Below, one piece after another: positions 15,347-20,654 of a DNA stretch of 20,654 nt. The position numbers were made by a program, and so were the translations under genes. Origin of the DNA: Ruminococcus sp. (lineage in GTDB: Bacteria > Bacillota > Clostridia > Oscillospirales > Ruminococcaceae); NCBI RefSeq assembly GCF_019417665.1, contig NZ_DXUU01000047.1, forward strand, positions 1-20,654. The letters are read 5' to 3'. Every line of letters begins with the position of its first letter. The stretch's first letter is position 1. The notes beneath the pieces were generated by a model, which saw nothing but the letters and a program-made list of their open reading frames with translations, searched no databases and was not told the DNA's origin.

Positions 15347-15697
15347 ATGACTGACGCTGAGAAAAATCATATCATCAAATTAAGGGGCAAAGGTTACAGT
15401 TACAAAAAAATATCCGCTGAAACGGGAATCTCCGAAAACACAATAAAGTCTTATTTTAAGCGAAATACCAACCTTTGCCCTGTATGCGGAAACCCGTTAT
15501 TCCATAAAAAATACTGCTCCGATAAATGCCGTATCAACTGGTGGAACAAGCATCCGCACCGCACTTCTGCAATGATTGAATGCCAGTGTGAAACCTGTAA
15601 AAAGACGTTTTACGCTTATCCAAGCAAGGCAAGAAAATACTGTTCCAAAGCCTGTTATGGCAAGTCCTGCCGAAAGGAGAACCGTAATGACAAATGA
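15347..15697 (+). CDS. Small HTH protein with two zinc-knuckle repeats
   Basis: The 116-residue protein has an N-terminal helix-turn-helix (about 5-38, IIKLRGKGYSYKKISAETG then ENTIKSYFKR) like those of sigma-factor region 4 or resolvase DNA-binding domains. Two similar cysteine clusters follow: C44-x2-C47-x9-C57-x3-C61 and C81-x2-C84-x14-C99-x3-C103, probably duplicated zinc knuckles. It probably binds DNA and may regulate or assist the recombinases downstream, with which such genes are commonly found in Clostridia mobile elements. The ATG at 15347 has GGGAGG six bases before it; an in-frame upstream start at 15311 lies in the terminator and is not credible. It overlaps the next gene by 11 bases. 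Confidence 0.72.
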   Translation: MTDAEKNHIIKLRGKGYSYKKISAETGISENTIKSYFKRNTNLCPVCGNPLFHKKYCSDKCRINWWNKHPHRTSAMIECQCETCKKTFYAYPSKARKYCSKACYGKSCRKENRNDK

Positions 15698-15857
15698 AAG
15701 ATTACAGCATATCGCTGCTTACAAAGTGGCGATTATTTTATTCCGAAAACTGCTGAAAAATGGTGCAATCACTGAATCGGAATTTCACAAATGCGAGTCA
15801 AATATCGCCGAAAAATGCAACTTATCTTTGTGCAGCATATATCGTGAAATCGCTTGA
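15687..15857 (+). CDS. Small SHOCT-like protein of a recombinase operon
   Basis: A 56-residue protein (MTNERLQHIAAYKVAIILFR start) with an amphipathic helix and a short SHOCT-like segment (LLKNGAITESEFHKCE). This small gene is regularly found just before serine recombinase genes in Clostridia prophages and integrative elements; its function is not known. The ATG at 15687 has AAAGGAG seven bases before it. It overlaps the HTH gene by 11 bases, so the two are likely co-translated. A longer in-frame ORF starting at 15576 lies within the HTH gene and is a shadow. Confidence 0.7.
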   Translation: MTNERLQHIAAYKVAIILFRKLLKNGAITESEFHKCESNIAEKCNLSLCSIYREIA

Positions 15858-15882
15858 CTTTCAGGCACTTCTGATTTAATAT
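15854..15882 (+). promoter_or_regulatory. Possible promoter of the recombinase genes
   Basis: TTGACT (15854-15859) overlaps the stop codon of the previous gene; TAATAT (15877-15882) lies 17 bases on, with only four of six consensus matches. The match is moderate, and read-through from the upstream genes could equally drive the recombinases. Confidence 0.35.
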
Positions 15883-15906
15883 GTAACACTGACAGGAGGC
15901 GATTTT

Positions 15907-16776
15907 ATGGCAAGAATCGTGGAGAGAGTAAATTTTAATACTCCAAAAATTAAAAAGCAGAAACGAGTTGCTGCCTATGCCAGAGTTTCCAGCGGAAAGG
16001 ACGCTATGCTGCATTCTCTTTCCGCACAGATCAGTTATTACAGCGATCTGATTCAGAAAAATCCTGAATGGCGTTTTTGCGGTGTTTACGCCGATGAAGC
16101 CATGACAGGCACTAAGGATAATCGTGAAAATTTTCAGAAAATGCTTGCGGAATGTCGTGTTGGAAATCTGAATTTGATCATCACAAAGTCGATTTCAAGA
16201 TTTGCAAGAAACACTGTTACACTGCTTGAAACGGTTCGTGAATTAAAAGATTTAGGCGTTGACGTTTATTTTGAGGAACAGCAAATTCACAGTCTTTCTT
16301 CCGATGGAGAGTTGATGCTGAGTATTCTTGCAAGCTATGCTCAGGAAGAAAGTTTGTCCGCAAGTGAAAATCAGAAATGGCGTATCCGCAAGGATTTTGA
16401 ACAGGGAAAAGTCAGCAGTTTGCAGATGCTGGGTTACAAAAGGAATCATGACGGAGTGCTTGAAATTATTCCGGACGAAGCTGAAATTGTCAGGCTGATT
16501 TTCAACAGTTATCTGTCAGGAATGGGGAAACTTGCGATTGCAAATATGCTGAATGAAATGCATATTTCCACCAAATTTGACAACGAATGGACGGCAGAAG
16601 CAGTCAGGCGAATCCTCACCAATGAAAAATACTGCGGTGAGCTTATGCTGCAAAAATTCTACAGTGAGAACCATCTGACAAAGAGGAAAATGGTCAATCA
16701 CGGTGAGTTCAAAAAATTTTATGTGGAAGAAGCACATCCTCCGATTATTGAAAAAACGGTATTTCTTGCAGTGTAG
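15907..16776 (+). CDS. Large serine recombinase, interrupted by an amber codon
   Basis: The product has a resolvase catalytic domain (YARVSSGKD with catalytic Ser28, then NLNLIITKSISRFARNT and SILASYAQEESLSASEN) and a Recombinase DNA-binding domain (MLGYKRNHDGVLEIIPDEAE to RRILTNEKYCGELMLQK). Large serine recombinases integrate and excise phages and conjugative elements. AGGAGG precedes the ATG. Translation stops at TAG 16774-16776 after residue 289, yet the same frame continues as the zinc-ribbon and coiled-coil part to 17217. Related proteins have glutamine at this position (FxxVQ), so a CAG to TAG change is likely. Unless suppressed, the product lacks the zinc ribbon needed for synapsis and is probably inactive in integration. 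Confidence 0.83.
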   Translation: MARIVERVNFNTPKIKKQKRVAAYARVSSGKDAMLHSLSAQISYYSDLIQKNPEWRFCGVYADEAMTGTKDNRENFQKMLAECRVGNLNLIITKSISRFARNTVTLLETVRELKDLGVDVYFEEQQIHSLSSDGELMLSILASYAQEESLSASENQKWRIRKDFEQGKVSSLQMLGYKRNHDGVLEIIPDEAEIVRLIFNSYLSGMGKLAIANMLNEMHISTKFDNEWTAEAVRRILTNEKYCGELMLQKFYSENHLTKRKMVNHGEFKKFYVEEAHPPIIEKTVFLAV

Positions 16777-16779
16777 AAC

Positions 16780-17217
16780 TTGATGAAAAAGCATCAGGAG
16801 CAGTTTTCTTCTAAAAAATCAACTACTGTCGTTTATCCGTTTACAGGAAAAATTCAGTGTCAATGCTGCGGTAAGAATTATCGTAGAAAAACAACGGCAA
16901 CTGACGTTGTCTGGATCTGTGCTACATACAACACAAAGGGTAAAAAATACTGTCCTACAGCAAAGCAGATTCCCGAAAATACGTTGATCGCTGTGTGTTG
17001 TGAAGTGCTTGAAATATCTAAATTTGATGCAGATATTTTTGAAAATCAAGTTATAAAAATTCTTGTTCCTGCACCAAATGAACTGACTTTTATTTTCACT
17101 GACGGACATGAGGTTTCTGCGAACTGGAAAGACCGTTCACGTTCCGAAAGCTGGACACCTGAAATGAAAAAAGCCACCGGAGAAAGGAGCAGAAAATGGC
17201 ACGAACAGTCACGATGA
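16780..17217 (+). pseudogene. C-terminal part of the amber-interrupted serine recombinase
   Basis: The same reading frame as the preceding recombinase resumes after the TAG. The peptide has the recombinase zinc ribbon (CQCCGKNYRRK, later CATYNTKGKKYC) and the C-terminal helical region. No ribosome binding site precedes it, so it is a fragment of one original gene (15907-17217, about 437 codons), not an independent one. Its end overlaps the start of the next recombinase by 22 bases. Confidence 0.8.
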
Positions 17218-18056
17218 TTCCGCAGACAATCAATCCTTTGACGCACCTGCCAAATGATACGGTCGTAAAGCGTAAGGTCGCAGGATATGCACGAGTTTCT
17301 ACAGAACAAGAAGAACAGCAGACTTCCTATGCAGCACAGGTGGATTATTACACCAAATACATCAAAAAACACGGTGAATGGGAGTTTGTAAAGGTATATA
17401 CGGACGAAGGAATTTCCGCAACGAACACCAAGCACAGAGATGGTTTCAATCAGATGATAAAAGATGCTCTGGACGGGAAAATTGATCTTATCATCACCAA
17501 AAGTGTGAGCCGTTTTGCTCGAAATACCGTGGATTCCCTTTCTACAATACGAAAGCTGAAAGAGCATAATGTGGAGTGCTATTTTGAAAAAGAACAGATC
17601 TGGACGTTTGACGGCAAGGGAGAATTGCTCATCACGATTATGAGTTCACTTGCTCAGGAAGAGTCACGTTCCATTTCCGAAAACGTCACATGGGGACACC
17701 GCAAGCGTATGGCGGACGGAAAGGTTTCACTCCCCTACTCCAGTTTTCTTGGCTACAAAAAGGGTGAAGACGGTCTGCCTGAAATTGTACCGGAAGAAGC
17801 TGAAATCATCCGTTTCATTTATCGCTCTTTTCTTGAGGGAATGACAACTTACAGCATTGCAAAAGCTTTGATGAATCGTGGTGTGCTATCTCCGAGTGGT
17901 AAGGAAAAGTGGTACGCATCAACGGTTGAAAGTATTCTGACTAACGAGAAGTACAAGGGTTCTGCACTTCTCCAAAAGAGTTTTACCACCGATTTTCTTA
18001 CGAAAAAGAAAAAGATCAACGAAGGCGATAAAGCAGTTATGAGATTGATACAATAG
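17196..18056 (+). CDS. Second large serine recombinase, C-terminally truncated
   Basis: The 286-residue product has the resolvase catalytic domain (GYARVSTEQEEQQTSYAAQV with Ser35, DLIITKSVSRFARNT, MSSLAQEESRSISEN) and the Recombinase domain (FLGYKKGEDGLPEIVPEEAE to ESILTNEKYKGSALLQKSF). Complete relatives have about 450-550 residues. The homology stops after KKKKINEG near base 18026; the last nine residues (DKAVMRLIQ) are unrelated sequence read until a chance stop. Zinc ribbon and coiled coil are missing, so the gene was cut by a deletion or insertion, and the prophage ends here. AAAGGAG precedes the ATG, and tandem recombinase genes with overlap are typical for Clostridia elements. It is probably inactive. 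Confidence 0.83.
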   Translation: MARTVTMIPQTINPLTHLPNDTVVKRKVAGYARVSTEQEEQQTSYAAQVDYYTKYIKKHGEWEFVKVYTDEGISATNTKHRDGFNQMIKDALDGKIDLIITKSVSRFARNTVDSLSTIRKLKEHNVECYFEKEQIWTFDGKGELLITIMSSLAQEESRSISENVTWGHRKRMADGKVSLPYSSFLGYKKGEDGLPEIVPEEAEIIRFIYRSFLEGMTTYSIAKALMNRGVLSPSGKEKWYASTVESILTNEKYKGSALLQKSFTTDFLTKKKKINEGDKAVMRLIQ

Positions 18057-18164
18057 ATACCACAAAACAACGCTATTTAGTGACATTTTGGAAGTTGCTA
18101 GAACGATGAAGTCTTTTTATTTTGCCCTAACGCATATGTGCCTGCAACGGTAATTGTAAAGTTT

Positions 18165-18191
18165 AACGAACAAGTGCAGTTCGTTTATTTT
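18165..18191 (+). terminator. Weak terminator candidate
   Basis: AACGAAC (18165-18171) pairs with GTTCGTT (18179-18185), followed by TATTTTTATAG. A third GTTCGTT copy at 18198-18204 could compete. It lies in the non-coding gap after the truncated recombinase. Confidence 0.5.
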
Positions 18192-18213
18192 TATAGTGTT
18201 CGTTGAATTATAA

Positions 18214-18256
18214 GAAAAGTACTGTAGCAGTTAACGCTATAGTACTTTTCGTTTTT
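18214..18256. terminator. Strong bidirectional terminator
   Basis: A 15-bp stem, GAAAAGTACTGTAGC (18214-18228) with GCTATAGTACTTTTC (18236-18250), has one G-U pair, a 7-nt loop, and T-rich sequence following on either strand. It separates the plus-strand prophage remnant from the minus-strand two-component operon. Confidence 0.85.
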
Positions 18257-18335
18257 ATATGTCCAGATATTTTTCAATCATCGAATAGTCCATCAGCTTA
18301 ACGCATCGTGAGATTAGCAAGAATAAGAACGAGTT

Positions 18336-19607
18336 CTATTTTGGCAAAGTTACCCTGAATGTAGAACCGCCACCTTTCGTATCGGAAACCAAAATCGTAC
18401 CATGATGCAGCTCTACGATTTCCTTTGCAATTGAAAGTCCAAGCCCGAAATGTGCCTTGCTGGTGCGTGAATCATCCGCACGATAGAAACGGTCAAAAAT
18501 CCGTTTCTTTGCAGTATCGTCAATACCGATTCCGTTATCAACGACCTCAATACAGTACGCTTTTGCAGTTTCTGAGCATTTCAGGATTACAGTTCCGCCC
18601 TCCGGTGTATAGCTAACAGCATTGTCAAGCAGAATGGCAATGACCTGCTTCATTCGTTCGCTGTCCACAGACTCAGCAACAAGAGTGTCGTCTGGCAGTT
18701 CTACAGAAAGTTTGATTTTCTTCTCCCTCGCAGGAGCGGAAAATGCTTCATAGCATTCCAGTACAAGCGTATCAAGTTCCGTTCTGCCAAAACTTGTTTG
18801 AAAGCTGTGATTGTCACTTCTTGCAAGTGTCAGCAGGTCATTTGTCAGACGAGCAAGCCGCTTGCCCTCCTTTCCGGCAATGGCAGCAAATTCTCTTTGC
18901 TGTTCCGGTGTACCCTTTTCCATCGCTCCAAGGGCAGACAGAATCGTATTGACAGGGTTTCTGATTTCATGTGATGCTGCCGCAATGAACTGTGCTTGCT
19001 TCTCCTGTGACTCCTGAATCGGCTTCAGAAGTTTCTTTGTATAAAGCCATGAGAATGCAAACAAAGCCGCAATGCTTAAAATAATTACAATGCCGAATCT
19101 GAAATACAGCGCAAGAAGCTGTGTTTCAATCTTGCTAAGAGAATGTATCACAAATATCTCACTGCAGCCGTTTTCTCCCGGAATCGTGATGACGCTTGCA
19201 TGATAGCCATTTCCGTTCTTCTCATAGGAGAATTCCTGATGCACTGCCATATAAGGCGATGTAAGCGGTGAGATATTATTCTGATAATAATGACGGATAT
19301 CTTCGATCAATTGCTGTTCAGACTCTGTTTTCGTATCATAGGTAAAGCGAAACGGAATCCCATTGTCATACAGATAGAATAAGTATTCATAGTTACTTTG
19401 CAGATTTAAAAGCCAGTCATAGGATACAGATGAATTCTTTTCAAAGCTCATTGTAAAAGTATTGATGTCGCTCTGAAAGCTGAGCAGTGCGTTTTTATAT
19501 AAGCTTCTATGACTGGTATACATATAGAATACCGACATGATCGTCAGAATCAGAGTTGTGACAATGGTAAAAAGCAGAGTCAGCCGAAGATGTACCTTTT
19601 TGAACAT
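18336..19607 (-). CDS. Sensor histidine kinase
   Basis: A 423-residue membrane kinase. It has a membrane segment at about 8-30, an extracytoplasmic sensor region of about 140 residues without a recognised fold, and a second membrane segment at about 171-189. HisKA follows, with the phospho-acceptor in ASHEIRNPVN (H213), then the HATPase domain with the N box LLDNAVSYTPEGG, G1 box VVDNGIGI, F box IFDRFYRAD and G2 box GLGLSIAKE. All catalytic motifs are intact. It starts three bases after the response regulator stop, with a weak GTGAGAG site inside the end of that gene, so translation is probably coupled. The signal is unknown; related RR-HK pairs in Firmicutes often answer to cell-wall stress or peptides, and no transporter or target gene is visible here. 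Confidence 0.9.
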   Translation of the reverse strand: MFKKVHLRLTLLFTIVTTLILTIMSVFYMYTSHRSLYKNALLSFQSDINTFTMSFEKNSSVSYDWLLNLQSNYEYLFYLYDNGIPFRFTYDTKTESEQQLIEDIRHYYQNNISPLTSPYMAVHQEFSYEKNGNGYHASVITIPGENGCSEIFVIHSLSKIETQLLALYFRFGIVIILSIAALFAFSWLYTKKLLKPIQESQEKQAQFIAAASHEIRNPVNTILSALGAMEKGTPEQQREFAAIAGKEGKRLARLTNDLLTLARSDNHSFQTSFGRTELDTLVLECYEAFSAPAREKKIKLSVELPDDTLVAESVDSERMKQVIAILLDNAVSYTPEGGTVILKCSETAKAYCIEVVDNGIGIDDTAKKRIFDRFYRADDSRTSKAHFGLGLSIAKEIVELHHGTILVSDTKGGGSTFRVTLPK

Positions 19608-19610
19608 AAC

Positions 19611-20294
19611 TTAGCTCTCACTTTCTAATTCCAGTCGATAACCAATGCCGCGGATCGTCTTGATATTGAGTGTGCTGCCTACATTTTTCAGCCGTCTGCG
19701 GATGAAGTACATATAGTTATCCAGATTGCCGTCCTCTATTTCATAATCTGCACCCCAGATTCTTGAAAGAATGGTACTTCTCTGCAAGGTCTGATTGGGA
19801 TTTCGCAGAAATAGCAGCAGAAGTTCGCCCTCTTTCTGAGAAAGCGTACAGCTGTCTTTGGAACTTGCGAGCACATTTGCATCTTGACTATATATCACAT
19901 CGCCGATTTTAAGCTGATTCAAATTCTCAAGATTCGGCGGACGACGGAGCAGACAGCGAATCCGAGCCATCAGTTCTCCAAACTCAAAGGGTTTAACGAG
20001 ATAGTCGTCCGCACCACTGTCAAGCCCTGTAATCTTATCCAAAAGCTCTCCCAACGCTGTCAACAAGATAACAGGCGTCATATTCTGTTTGGCACGCATT
20101 TCCTGCAAGATTGTGATGCCGTCTTTATTTGGCAGCATACGGTCAAGGAGGATAATGTCATAGGCATTCTGGCTTAGGTAATAATCCGCCTCTGCACCGT
20201 CAAAACACACATCAACGGCATAGCCTTCCTGCTCTAACTGAAATTGCAGGAGATAGCATTGCTTTTTATCATCTTCTATGATTAAAATTCGCAT
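19611..20294 (-). CDS. OmpR/PhoB-family response regulator
   Basis: A 227-residue two-domain regulator. The receiver domain has the acidic pocket E7/D8/D9, phospho-acceptor D51 (ILLDRMLPNKDG), T79 and K101 (LVKPFEFGE). A winged-helix DNA-binding domain fills about 130-222 (LSQKEGELLLLFLRNPNQ, SRIWG, NLDNYMYFIRRRLKN, IKTIRGIGYRLE). The start MRILIIEDD at 20294 is the canonical family start. The open frame runs on to 20408, but that extension is group II intron RNA sequence, not protein. No ribosome binding site lies in the seven bases between the intron end and the ATG; GGAG at about 20325 is too far. Translation from spliced RNA, with a site in the upstream exon outside this window, is therefore likely. 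Confidence 0.9.
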   Translation of the reverse strand: MRILIIEDDKKQCYLLQFQLEQEGYAVDVCFDGAEADYYLSQNAYDIILLDRMLPNKDGITILQEMRAKQNMTPVILLTALGELLDKITGLDSGADDYLVKPFEFGELMARIRCLLRRPPNLENLNQLKIGDVIYSQDANVLASSKDSCTLSQKEGELLLLFLRNPNQTLQRSTILSRIWGADYEIEDGNLDNYMYFIRRRLKNVGSTLNIKTIRGIGYRLELESES

Positions 20295-20301
20295 AAACTC
20301 A

Positions 20302-20600
20302 GTCGAGTAGACAATCTCGACACTCCTTTCAAAGTATTTCAAGTGAAAGGCTTGCCTACTGCCCCTCACAGAACCGTACGTGCGGTTTTCCCACATACGG
20401 CTCTTCAATCAGTCTCGGCATCTGCCTATATCTGTTTGCTTACGGTTGCATTTCATACTGCCTCATAGTGCATAGAATGTTTCGACAAACAGAAGCAACT
20501 GATTGCTGACCCCTTTGCTCCGCCCGCTTTCACAGGTTTCATTACTACTATGGGTCAGTCCGACTTCTGACAAGCCTTCGGGTTCTCTCCGTTTGCAAGA
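20302..20600 (-). mobile_element. Group II intron 3' part, without reverse transcriptase gene
   Basis: On the minus strand, domain V is clear: from 20403 down to 20371, starting GAGCCGTATG with the catalytic AGC and ending CACGTACGGTTC, with a GAAA-type loop. Domain VI follows: GTAGGCAA pairs with TTGTCTAC (one wobble) and inside it CCTTTCA pairs with TGAAAGG; the intron would end at CTCGAC near 20302, an AY end. Upstream, CTGACCC and GGGTCAG (20558-20552 with 20512-20506) close a domain III-like helix around CCCATAGTAGTA and GGCGGAGCAAAGGGG, typical of the stretch before the intron ORF. Between this and domain V (20505-20404) only about 100 bases remain, so domain IV has no maturase gene. 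The left border and exact 3' end are inferred from folding. Confidence 0.75.
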
Positions 20601-20654
20601 CTTAAGGAAACACTGATTAAATCTTCCCATTGAGCTACAAATATGGTATAATAG
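20601..20654. other. Possible insertion-sequence end with outward promoter
   Basis: From about 20604 the sequence (AAGGAAACACTGATTAAATC) looks like a terminal inverted repeat of an insertion sequence. It is followed by an extended -10 (TGG then TATAAT at 20647-20652) facing out of the window, as before a transposase gene. Only one end is visible, no -35 is well placed and no transposase is in the window. It could also be domain I of the intron. Confidence 0.3.

Larger units (their letters stand above)
18057..18335. other. Junction between prophage remnant and host operon
   Basis: No complete gene is seen. Besides the two hairpins, the minus strand carries a short open stretch (stop at 18255-18257, back to about 18317) whose end reads VKLMDYSMIEKYLDI. 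It looks like the last residues of a lost gene downstream of the kinase. I do not recognise the parent gene and see no clear attachment site. Confidence 0.4.

Noticed and set aside
18255..18317. Short minus-strand coding remnant after the kinase gene
   Set aside because: Only about 20 residues, without start or ribosome binding site; it may be a gene tail but cannot be assigned, so it is noted only in the junction entry.
20295..20408. Upstream extension of the response regulator frame (38 extra residues)
   Set aside because: The extension translates group II intron domains V and VI. The canonical receiver-domain start is MRILIIEDD at 20294.

Overview
The window reads as chromosomal DNA of a gut-type, low-to-mid GC Clostridia bacterium, most like Ruminococcus/Oscillospiraceae. 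This is inferred from protein style, strong AGGAGG-type ribosome binding sites, a BspA-like leucine-rich repeat, a SirTM/zinc-macrodomain pair, a group II intron and tandem serine recombinases. No rRNA or tRNA gene is present to fix the taxon.

Left part (1-5421), host or island genes: a stand-alone SWIM zinc-finger protein (106-1719) closed by a clean terminator; a 437-base regulatory gap with two promoters, competing hairpins and a perfect 22-bp tandem repeat; then an AAA-like ATPase with a C-terminal PD-(D/E)XK nuclease (2157-3716). Convergent to it, on the minus strand, is a two-gene ADP-ribosylation operon: a zinc-type macrodomain hydrolase (4648-5421) overlapping a class M sirtuin (3834-4703). 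The two convergent units share a bidirectional terminator.

Middle part (about 5428-18030), remnant of a siphovirus-like prophage on the plus strand. It starts abruptly inside the tape measure gene, right at the start codon of the macrodomain gene. It then runs through distal tail protein, tail hub protein, a baseplate/receptor-binding protein with BspA-type repeats, a collagen-like tail fibre with three HxH motifs, holin, amidase endolysin, a small HTH/zinc protein, a 56-residue protein and two large serine recombinases. Head, packaging, replication and lysogeny genes are absent. The first recombinase has an amber codon and the second lost its C-terminal part, so the prophage looks decayed at both ends and non-inducible. 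Two morons (independent cargo units) sit in the late operon: a cupin gene on the opposite strand between tape measure and distal tail genes, and a hypothetical gene between tail fibre and holin with its own promoter and terminator. The endolysin carries an in-frame palindromic repeat element.

Right part (18057-20654), host genes on the minus strand: a response regulator and histidine kinase operon. Directly upstream of the regulator start codon is the 3' end of a group II intron without a reverse transcriptase gene (domains III-VI recognisable). It leaves only about seven bases of exon before the ATG and so separates the regulator from its normal ribosome binding site. The last ~50 bases may be the end of another insertion sequence.

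The points most worth following up are the promoterless macrodomain-sirtuin operon fused to the broken tape measure gene, the intron placed in the response-regulator leader, the attenuator-like leader and 22-bp repeats before the ATPase-nuclease, and the moron promoters with a common architecture.
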